From Porphyromonas sp. (GTDB lineage: Bacteria; Bacteroidota; Bacteroidia; Bacteroidales; Porphyromonadaceae): 8,434 bases of DNA. Under the pieces are notes generated by a model. The model saw only the letters and a program-made list of their open reading frames with translations, ran no database searches and was not told the DNA's origin. Each line of letters opens with the position of its first letter. Position 1 is the stretch's first letter. The translations under genes were made by a program, and so were the position numbers. The stretch spans positions 1-8,434 of the forward strand of contig JASBZJ010000088.1 in the NCBI GenBank assembly GCA_029983495.1, in the 5' to 3' direction. Shown here in pieces: positions 1 to 7,026 of the stretch.

Positions 1-750
1 TTTGTTGTAACTACTTTTTAGTACTCCATTCGATAAGTTTACTTTACCGCTTATGGAACCCGAGCTAGTCATATTCAAGCTACCCCTTTTTTCTATCGAA
101 GTTATAGTGCCACGAATTGTAAGGTCGGTTGTGTTGTCATCGCTGATGCGTAAAGCCATGCTTTCGCCTGTGTTTTTATTTTGGCAATACCAAACTTGGT
201 TTAAGCCAATGCCTCGCCCTGCGTAAGCTGGTTTTAGCATACCCGAGAGTAAATCGAAAATGCGTTGTGCCGAGTGTGCTGAAGTATTACCACCAACACC
301 TTGTGGGGAACTAACGGCCTCGAAGTAAGGGGTAACCTCAACTTGCATGACTTTATTAATTACTTCATCGGGTTTTAGTACATCAAGCGCAGCCTCAAGC
401 CCTTTTTCCGAGGCCTGCTTCGTGCCATTTACATCAACATCGAGCTTACTTACACGCCCTTCAATAAGGTAATTACTACCCTTAACTGCAACAACTTTCA
501 TCGATAGCACGTATGTTTCGGTAGTTTCTACACGTTCAGTTCCCCATAAGGGCACATAAGTATCAATAGTTGTGGTTTCCTCCTTCCGTATTGATAGTAT
601 TTGCCCTTTTTGGAGGTTTAGTTTAATATCGAAGTTTTGTGCAAATGCGGGCGCAACGGAAACTGTTACTGTAAAAAGTAGTGCAAATAGGGGATCCCCC
701 CTAAATAAAATGCTTCCCATGTGCTTGTTGTTTTGATTTGTCGCTTTCAT
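1..750 (-). CDS. Secreted protein of unknown function (3' end outside window)
   Basis: The frame is open for 250 codons from the ATG at 750 to the window edge, so the C-terminus is missing. The N-terminus looks like a Sec signal peptide: a long polar start, a hydrophobic stretch at about residues 21-36 and a likely cleavage after AFA at residue 37. An in-frame ATG at 720 (residue 11) would give a more compact signal peptide and is an equally possible start. The mature part is rich in beta-prone, Thr/Ser/Val segments with no transmembrane helix, no lipobox Cys and no catalytic motif I recognise. Its style (KGQIL near residue 48, then a late segment GTITSIEKRGSLNM at 214-227) faintly recalls DUF6263-like exported proteins of Bacteroidota, but this is a weak impression. 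Export to the periplasm or surface is inferred. No TAnnTTTG box was found upstream. It lies 279 bp downstream of the methyltransferase on the same strand and is probably transcribed separately. Confidence 0.8.
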   Translation of the reverse strand, partial: MKATNQNNKHMGSILFRGDPLFALLFTVTVSVAPAFAQNFDIKLNLQKGQILSIRKEETTTIDTYVPLWGTERVETTETYVLSMKVVAVKGSNYLIEGRVSKLDVDVNGTKQASEKGLEAALDVLKPDEVINKVMQVEVTPYFEAVSSPQGVGGNTSAHSAQRIFDLLSGMLKPAYAGRGIGLNQVWYCQNKNTGESMALRISDDNTTDLTIRGTITSIEKRGSLNMTSSGSISGKVNLSNGVLKSSYNK

Positions 751-828
751 CAACTTATATGTAGTATTCGTATGGTGGGGTAGCAATGAGTAAAAAGGAG
801 GTTAACTAGCTGTACAATACTTTTGTTT

Positions 829-855
829 CGGTATTGTGTTCTATACCGTTTTTTT
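829..855 (+). terminator. Candidate intrinsic terminator on the plus strand
   Basis: CGGTAT (829-834) and ATACCG (843-848) form a 6-bp stem with an 8-base loop, followed at once by seven T (849-855). This is the form of a Rho-independent terminator reading rightward. No plus-strand gene precedes it; bases 1-750 are antisense to a minus-strand gene. A second possible hairpin, ACAATAC (814-820) with GTATTGT (831-837), shares bases 831-834 and so excludes the first. On the minus strand both lie in the leader of the gene starting at 750. The stem is short, so chance is possible. Confidence 0.3.
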
Positions 856-1029
856 GCCCTATAGCTACACTCTTCACTTTATAAGACGTTTTTCGCTTGT
901 AATAGTTACATCTATGTGTTTTGTTTTTCCCTCCTATGTTCATATAGCTACAAGAGGATTATAAGTTACAAGTAAATTTTGCGCATTTGCATCCAGTGCA
1001 AGAGAGCTATAGCGCACTTTATGTCGCTA

Positions 1030-2183
1030 TTATTCCTTATCAAATAAGCCTTTTGATAGCTTGAGCTTAAAATTAGTAGATCTGCTATTACTATTACAAA
1101 TAAGATTTGTTATTTCTTTTGCTACTCTAGCAATTAGGGGAACAGTTACAGTGTTACCAGCCTGCATATATAGTTTACTATCGGATAAGGTTTCTGGAAG
1201 AATAAATTCTTCTGGATAGCCTTGCATGATAAAGCATTCGCGTGGTGTTAATTTCCTAATTCCATAGTTATCTTTAATTAGTGGAACATTGTGACCTCCT
1301 CCTCCCATATTTGCTGTTAGTGTGGGGCATACATTACTTTTATTTTCTCTAACATATACTCTACGCCATTGATAAATCGTGTCTTGTGATTTCATCGCCT
1401 CATATAAAGTGGGATAGTATCGATGGGTTTCTTTGTAGTAATATTTTTCTTCTTTTTTCTCATCTGTATTTATGAGATCTCGAATCTTGGTATCAAGTGG
1501 TATTTTTGGGGGGAACTTGAATTTTGTGTAGTTTTTTACTTGTAATGGGTCGAAACATACTAATATTATCCTTTCGCGATTCTGGGGAATATTAGCATAG
1601 TCCATAGAATTCATAACCTGATAAAAGACCTTGTACCCGAGTTCTTTAGAAAGCATTCGATAAATGACTTGAAAGGTTTTTCCATTGTCATGAGACTGAA
1701 GATTTTTTACATTTTCAAGAAAGACGACTTTGGGTCTATGAGTAGATATTATCTCGCATATATCGAAAAAAGTGTACCTCTTGCATCATCAAATCCTTTC
1801 CTATATCCCGCTATGGAAAATGCTTGGCATGGAAAGCCTGCACATAATACATCAAATTTGCTTGGTATGAGGGCTTTCGTTTCGTCAAGTGTGATGTCTC
1901 CAAATGGTTTCTCTCCATAGTTACAGTTATAAGTGACTTGCGCACTTGAGTTCCATTCCGAAGAAAAAACACAATTTCCGCCATTTTTTTGCATAGCAAT
2001 TCGAAAGCCACCAACACCTGCAAATAGGTCTATAAACGTAAAATATGGCTTCATTGGGCTTGGAAACGGAATTGTTGAGTTTTCATTGCTCTCAATTAGA
2101 GGTATCCCCAATGTTTGGGGATATATACTAGTTTTGTCAGACTTAATATTGGAGGTTACCGGTGCAAGGTCTTCAGTGTTCAT
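1030..2183 (-). pseudogene. DNA (cytosine-5-)-methyltransferase, disrupted by a one-base deletion
   Basis: This enzyme family methylates carbon 5 of cytosine in DNA using S-adenosylmethionine. From the ATG at 2183 the first frame gives 144 residues with motif I DLFAGVGG (52-59) and the catalytic motif IV GFPCQ (Cys119), then stops at 1749. The next frame supplies the rest: motif VI FLENV, motif VIII PQNRER, a target-recognition region of about 100 residues, motif IX RKLTPRE and motif X AGNTVTVP, ending at 1030. Adding one T to the T6 run (plus-strand A run 1766-1771) joins them into one 384-residue protein, a normal length for the family. Motif VI lies after the break and before the first ATG (1656) of the downstream frame, so the two pieces cannot act as a split enzyme. 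No restriction endonuclease is nearby; the recognition site is unknown. Arginine codons are often AGA/AGG, unlike the CGN of mutS, hinting at acquisition. Whether the deletion is real, switchable or an error is open. Confidence 0.9.
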
Positions 2184-2211
2184 TTTTTAGCGTAAGGTTT
2201 TTCTCTTTCCC

Positions 2212-2219
2212 CAAAGGTA
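2212..2219 (-). promoter_or_regulatory. Candidate -7 promoter box of the methyltransferase gene
   Basis: Read on the minus strand this is TACCTTTG, an exact fit to the Bacteroidota -7 consensus TAnnTTTG, 28 bases upstream of the ATG at 2183 and inside the 150-bp gap after the helicase stop. No clear TTG/TTTG -33 element lies at the usual distance. It suggests the methyltransferase is transcribed on its own rather than only from the mutS promoter. Confidence 0.4.
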
Positions 2220-2333
2220 ATCATTGTATCTGGATTGCCTAGTTATACGTGTTTTATACTTAATTGTTATCCCGTACAATGCTTATCTCAAATAGAATTT
2301 TTGTTGCACATTCACCGCTTATTTCCTTGCAGT

Positions 2334-3831
2334 TTATGGGGTAATATTGGGCAGGTTTACGCCAAAAAGTTGTTTTTTTGCTCGTGTAGTTGCCGTATAT
2401 CGCCAGCGCAGTGCATTATCGTCGAGTCCTATGGGTGCCGAGTAATCAACAAATACGGTTTGCCACTCCCCTCCTTGTGCTTTATGGCATGTTATAGCAT
2501 AGCCATATTTTACGTGCATTGCGTTAAAGAATTCGTCCTGAAGCATAATTCGCAATAGCTGGTATTTATTGAGGTTTTTAGCGTTATATCGGCGTAGTAA
2601 GTTTTTATAGAGGCATATTCGCTCGGCATAATCGATGTTGCGTGTGGGGGAGTTCAGTAGTGAATCGATTATTTTATACGAAAAAACTTCGCCTTGTTCA
2701 GTTTCTAATTCAACGTTTCGGAATTCAACAGTTACCCAACGGTTTTTCCGTTCGCCGTTTTCCCAATACCAAACGAATTCTTTTATGGCTTCGGTTTTAC
2801 GATCCGCATTCAGCACTCGTAAAAAATCGCCATTGAAGAGGGGAAATGGAAGAAAGGGTGAAAAGAGGTTTTGAGTTACGAGCAAAACATCACCTTTATT
2901 TACCGTGGTATAGCTGTTAGGGTAGTATAGTTTGCGTATGGCCTGGTTGTAGTTTTTAACCTGTTCGTTTGAGTAACAAAGAACAACCGCCTTGCCTATA
3001 CTAGGCTTTGGGCTAATTTGGCAATAGCGTGTAACAACTTCGTTGGGTGTAACTTGTTCAACTTCGTTTGCTTTTTGTTCAAAAACTAAGGTGCTACGTT
3101 TAGCTGATAGTATCAGATTGCGTATACGCATTGCGTTACGTAGTATAACACTATCCTCAACTTGCCTTACTACCTCGCTAAGCTCGTAGGTACATACCCC
3201 AAGACCTAAATTTTCAAAGAATTCTTCGTCGAGTGCTACGGAGTAATTATCTCCCACTGGGGGTAGTTGTGCAGGGTCGCCAACAAAAATAACTTTTCCT
3301 CCTAGGGTTGGTTGTATGTAGTTAATAAGGTCGTTAATAAGGTTGTTGCTCCCAAATCTAAGGTAATTGTTGTTTATGGGCTTTGCGCTAATCATCGAAG
3401 CCTCGTCCACAATAAATACATAATTAGTGGGGTTTTGTTCGAACTGATTTAACCCGAACTCTATTTCAACATCGTCATCGCCATTCCTATTTTTTGTTGT
3501 TTCGGTAAATAGTCCAAAGGCTTTTTTCCCTTCGTTATCGTGTAGTGTTGCCCTTACGTCGAATCCCTTATACAAAACACGATGAATTGTAGATGCGTTT
3601 CGGTTTGTTTTTTCAGAAAGAATTTTGGCGGCTCGCCCCGTGGGAGCCATAAGCATAACCTCTTTTTTGTTTTTCTTAATGGCATCGATAATAGGAGCAA
3701 TTAGGGAGGTTTTACCCGTACCTGCATATCCTTGTTAGAATAAAAACAGCCTGTTGGGGGCTATTGATAAACTGGGTTATTGCCTCGAGAGCTTCGTTTT
3801 GTTGCTTATTTAACTGAATCGAGGGTGGCAT
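2334..3831 (-). pseudogene. RecD/Dda-like superfamily 1B DNA helicase, disrupted by a one-base insertion
   Basis: The ATG at 3831 opens a frame of 39 codons that ends at a TAA at 3712-3714. Removing one A (plus-strand TT at 3732-3733) joins it to the frame ending at 2334, giving 498 residues. The break falls directly before Walker A: the restored sequence reads ILTGYAGTGKTS (Lys40). Later SF1 motifs are all present: Ia LMAPTGRAAK (60-69), II VDEAS (Asp142, Glu143), III GDPAQLPPVG (184-193), motif IV Arg in VVRQ (about 222), V TCHKAQGGEW (447-456) and VI YTATTRAKK (478-486). The family unwinds DNA 5' to 3' with ATP, in repair or recombination; RecD and phage Dda are the known relatives. As written, the large piece (possible ATG at 3656, 440 residues) lacks the ATP-binding loop and should be inactive. 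The start is 20 bp after the mutS stop, so an operon with mutS is likely. A RecBCD role is not implied, since no recB or recC is present here. Confidence 0.88.
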
Positions 3832-3851
3832 AGCTTAAGCCTGTGGTGTTG

Positions 3852-6560
3852 TTAGTATTTATTGAGTATAGCCTTTAGCCTATCCAATACATTTAAGGCT
3901 TCAACAGGTCGTAGCGAATCAATATCCGTAGCAAGTAATTCCTCTTTTATTTCTAATAAGCCTGGATCCGAAACATCGAAAAGGGTAAGTTGCAAACCAG
4001 TTTCGTTATGGCTTTTACTTTTAAGTTTAGCTCCAGGTATTTTGTTTGCTGCTTGTGCCGCAAAGCCTTCATCAATGCGTTCGGCTTCGAGTGTTTCGAG
4101 GATTCGTTTAGCGCGAGCAACTACTGAGGCAGGCATACCAGCAATTTTAGCCACTTGGATGCCAAAACTTTGCTCGGTACCACCTTTTTCGAGTTTGCGA
4201 AGAAAAACCATTTCGCCATTAATTTCCTGAGCCGAAACGTTGTAATTTCGAACTCTTTCGAGTACTTCGGCAAGTTCATTAAGTTCATGGTAGTGTGTTG
4301 CGAACAGGGTTTTAGGTCGTAAGTTGGGGTTGTTATGCAAATACTCAACAATAGCCCAAGCAATTGATATTCCATCGAAGGTGCCTGTGCCTCGCCCTAT
4401 TTCATCGAATAGAATAAGGCTACGTGCCGTAAGGTTGTTTAGTATGTTTGCGGCTTCCTGCATTTCAACCATAAAGGTCGATTCGCCCATAGTAATGTTA
4501 TCCGAAGCCCCAACACGTGTAAAAATTGCATCTACGACCCCAATCGAAGCTTTTTCTGCTGGTACAAAGCTTCCCATTTGTGCCATAAGTGTAATTAGTG
4601 CTGTTTGCCTAAGGTAAGCACTTTTACCACTCATGTTAGGACCTGTAATAATCATAATTTGGCAATCGTCGTTATCCAGGTTTACATCGTTAGCAATGTA
4701 CTGTTCTCCATCGGTAAGTTGTAACTCAATAACGGGGTGCCGACCATTTTTTATATCAATCGCGTAGCCATTGTTTACTTCAGGGCAGCAGTAGTTGTGT
4801 TCTTCGGCTGCACGAGCGAAGGCGTATAATACGTCAAGTTCGGCTAATAGGTGGCTATTTTTTTGTAGAGCAGGAATAAAATCGGCAATGTAGGTAAGCA
4901 GTTCATCGAATAGTTGCCGTTCAATAGTAGCAATGCGTTCCTCGGCACCAAGTATTTTACTTTCGTATTCCTTTAGTTCCTCAGTAATGTAGCGTTCGGC
5001 ACTAACAAGGGTTTGCTTGCGAATCCATTCGGGGGGGACAAGTTTTTTATGCGTATTGCGAACTTCGAGGTAATAGCCAAATACGTTGTTAAAACCAACT
5101 TTTAGCGAGGTAATGCCTGTTCGTTCGGCTTCCTTTTGTTGTAGTGAGAGCAGGAATTGTTGCCCATTTTTCGATAAAGCGCGTAACTCATCGAGTTCTT
5201 GGTTGTAACCATCGGCAATAATTTGACCTTTCCCTATAACGCCAGGGGCATCGGGGTTCATTTCGTATTTAAGGCGTGCTAGTAGTTCTTCGCACAAGGC
5301 GATACCTTGCCCTAATTGTTTAAGCTCATTGAGGTCGTTACTACAGCAAGCCTCTTTAATTGGTATTAGTGCTTCGAGGCTATATATAAGGCTAACCACT
5401 TGGCTGGGTGTAGCACGTCGCATGGCAATTCGCGAAAGTGTTCGCTCTATATCACCCATTGCTCTGAGCCCCTTTTCCTTATCGCAAAGTGCTTGTTTAA
5501 GCATAGGAGTAGCAAGGAATGCTTTTACTATACTTTGTCGGCGAGCAATATTTTTAGGCGTTTTTAGGGGCATTAAAATCCATCGGCGTAATAATCTTGC
5601 ACCCATTGGGCTTAAGGTATAGCCCAGAATACTAAAAAGGGTTTTACCCCCTTTATTCATGGCTTCAACTAGCTCTAAGCTATATATTGTAAAGCTATCG
5701 AGTCGAACAAAATCGCTAGCGTTAATCCTTCGTAAAGCCGTAACATGAGCAATGCTACCGTGGCGGGTTATATCAAGGTAATTAAGTATTGCTCCCGCAG
5801 CTGTAGCCGCAAGTGGGTACCCATCCATACCAAAACCTTTAAGGCTATGGACCTTAAAGTGTCGTAATAGGCGGTCGAAGTTATTCCCTTCGTGGAAGTA
5901 CCAATCTTCGGAGCCATAAACAAAACCCTTTAAATTAAATGCTTTTGTAAGTTCCTCTTGGTATCGTTTATCCACAATAATTTCCTTAGGGTCGTAGCTC
6001 GAAAGTGTTTTGCCAATAAAGCCTATATCGCCTTCGGTCGCATAAAAATCGCCCGTTGAAATATCAAGGAATGCCACCCCATATAGTTTGCTTTTAGTGC
6101 TAGCGTAAAGAGCAGCTAAAAAGTTATTTTCTTTGTTTTCGAGTATATTATCAGCTAGGGCTACCCCTGGGGTAACAACTTCAATAATATCGCGCTTAAC
6201 AACGTTGCCAGTAGCCGTTTTAGGGTTTTCGATTTGTTCGCATATAGCCACCCTTTTACCCGCTTTTATCAGACGCGGTAGATAGGTATCGAGGGCATGG
6301 TACGGAAAACCAGCAAGCTCGATGTGCTGAGCAGCGCCGTTGGCACGCTTGGTTAACGTAATTCCCAGTATTCGCGAGGTTTCGATCGCATCCTCAACAA
6401 AGGTTTCGTAAAAATCGCCTACCCGAAATAATAGTATGGCATCGGGGTGCAGTTGCTTCATCTTGTTATATTGTCGCATCAATGGGGTATTGGCAACGGG
6501 TTGGCGTGTTGTGGGTACGTTCTGTTCGCCCTTTTTTTGATGATCAAATGCTTCTGCCAC
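3852..6560 (-). CDS. mutS: DNA mismatch repair protein MutS
   Basis: MutS binds mismatched or looped DNA and, with MutL, starts excision repair. Numbering from the GTG at 6560 (902 residues), the mismatch-reading Phe-X-Glu motif GDFYETF is at about 48-54, after the conserved opening TPLMRQY. Then come connector, core and clamp regions, and the ABC-type ATPase with Walker A GPNMSGKS (640-647), Walker B LILFDEIGRGT (Asp719, Glu720), the ATHYHEL switch histidine and a C-terminal helical dimer region SFGIQVAKIAGMP. Length fits the family, and no break was seen. The start is uncertain: no ATG precedes the conserved domain. TTG at 6629 would give 925 residues, but a -7 box at 6584-6591 lies inside that extension, which favours GTG 6560. 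ATG at 6479 would remove the conserved TPL. It probably heads an operon with the helicase 20 bp downstream. No mutL is in the window. Confidence 0.96.
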   Translation of the reverse strand: MAEAFDHQKKGEQNVPTTRQPVANTPLMRQYNKMKQLHPDAILLFRVGDFYETFVEDAIETSRILGITLTKRANGAAQHIELAGFPYHALDTYLPRLIKAGKRVAICEQIENPKTATGNVVKRDIIEVVTPGVALADNILENKENNFLAALYASTKSKLYGVAFLDISTGDFYATEGDIGFIGKTLSSYDPKEIIVDKRYQEELTKAFNLKGFVYGSEDWYFHEGNNFDRLLRHFKVHSLKGFGMDGYPLAATAAGAILNYLDITRHGSIAHVTALRRINASDFVRLDSFTIYSLELVEAMNKGGKTLFSILGYTLSPMGARLLRRWILMPLKTPKNIARRQSIVKAFLATPMLKQALCDKEKGLRAMGDIERTLSRIAMRRATPSQVVSLIYSLEALIPIKEACCSNDLNELKQLGQGIALCEELLARLKYEMNPDAPGVIGKGQIIADGYNQELDELRALSKNGQQFLLSLQQKEAERTGITSLKVGFNNVFGYYLEVRNTHKKLVPPEWIRKQTLVSAERYITEELKEYESKILGAEERIATIERQLFDELLTYIADFIPALQKNSHLLAELDVLYAFARAAEEHNYCCPEVNNGYAIDIKNGRHPVIELQLTDGEQYIANDVNLDNDDCQIMIITGPNMSGKSAYLRQTALITLMAQMGSFVPAEKASIGVVDAIFTRVGASDNITMGESTFMVEMQEAANILNNLTARSLILFDEIGRGTGTFDGISIAWAIVEYLHNNPNLRPKTLFATHYHELNELAEVLERVRNYNVSAQEINGEMVFLRKLEKGGTEQSFGIQVAKIAGMPASVVARAKRILETLEAERIDEGFAAQAANKIPGAKLKSKSHNETGLQLTLFDVSDPGLLEIKEELLATDIDSLRPVEALNVLDRLKAILNKY

Positions 6561-6583
6561 GGATATTGTTAGTTTGCTCTTAA

Positions 6584-6591
6584 CAAAGATA
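6584..6591 (-). promoter_or_regulatory. Candidate -7 promoter box of mutS
   Basis: Read on the minus strand this is TATCTTTG, an exact match to the Bacteroidota TAnnTTTG box. Transcription would begin roughly 7 bases further on and leave a leader of about 15 bases before the GTG at 6560. No TTG-type -33 element was found at the usual 17-23 base spacing. If real, it rules out translation from the TTG at 6629 on this transcript. Confidence 0.45.
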
Positions 6592-6911
6592 CTTACATTT
6601 GAGTTATAGCCTTTATGTTGCTTTTTCAATGGGTTCTTTTTGTTGTTCGAGTCTGGCGTTTTTTTTGCTGGTCAGTAAAAACTAAAATCATAAGGCAAAC
6701 TCCCTTAAAAGTTCCGTTAGTTCTAAGTTTTACTCGTGGGTAAAAATAGTTCACGGGGAAAAGTGTTTTATTGTGAGCATTGAAGATGATCTTGTAATAA
6801 TATGTTTCGTGAGATTTATTTTTCGATTCATCATTGAGCAGTAATCTCTACAGCGATGATTTTTATTTTCTCAGCATACAAAAAATAGAACCTATAATAC
6901 GAAATAATGAT
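6592..6911. other. Divergent intergenic region between mutS and the leucine-rich-repeat gene
   Basis: About 320 bases lie between the two divergent -7 boxes. I see no convincing gene, RNA or strong hairpin. Short frames exist on both strands. One on the minus strand runs from the ATG at 6691 for 21 codons (starting MILVFTDQQKK). One on the plus strand starts with TTG at 6834 and runs into the next gene. Neither resembles a known protein. A run of eight T (6659-6666, A8 on the minus strand) sits just upstream of the mutS open frame and would be the place to look for a further indel affecting its N-terminus. Confidence 0.5.
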
Positions 6912-6919
6912 TATCTTTG
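6912..6919 (+). promoter_or_regulatory. Candidate -7 promoter box of the leucine-rich-repeat gene
   Basis: TATCTTTG matches the Bacteroidota TAnnTTTG box exactly, and the next base makes the often-seen TATCTTTGC. The start codon is at 7027, giving a leader of about 100 bases. No clear TTG appears 17-23 bases upstream. The same eight-base box, on the other strand, precedes mutS. Confidence 0.45.
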
Positions 6920-7026
6920 CTTTCGGTGTTATTGTGATTGTAGTTTTTATGATAATGATAAATACCCTTCCTTATTGGCGCAATTGTATCGCTATAGTGG
7001 AATAATAATTCTAGAAAACTTGATAT

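Noticed and set aside
817..826. Plus-strand TACTTTTG resembling a -7 promoter box
   Set aside because: It has no -33 element or downstream plus-strand gene and lies inside the hairpin region, so it is likely a chance match.
860..952. Ten-base repeat TATAGCTACA at 860-869 and 943-952
   Set aside because: It occurs twice only, in A+T-rich sequence, without regular spacing or further similarity; chance is the simplest reading.
987..1029. Two small hairpins just after the methyltransferase stop (1010-1029 and 987-1001)
   Set aside because: Stems are only 5-7 bp, one with a bulge, and no T run follows on the minus strand, so a terminator call is not justified.
1764..1774. Programmed -1 ribosomal frameshift at the T run in the methyltransferase
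   Set aside because: The direction is right, but the P-site codon CTT would re-pair as ACT, so the classic two-tRNA slippery heptamer is absent, and no clear downstream stimulating stem was seen.
1656..2183. A natural two-subunit (split) cytosine methyltransferase
   Set aside because: Split enzymes of this type exist, but here motif VI (ENV) lies between the stop of the first frame and the first ATG of the second, so neither piece would contain it.
3862..5622. Several plus-strand frames of about 97-122 codons across mutS
   Set aside because: They are antisense shadows of the intact, well-conserved mutS gene and show no protein-like features of their own.
6848..6859. Twelve-base direct repeat CTACAGCGATGA, also at 8374-8385, reading YSDD in a frame at both places
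   Set aside because: One or two 12-base matches are expected by chance in a window this size, and the flanking sequences do not align, so a gene relic is not supported.
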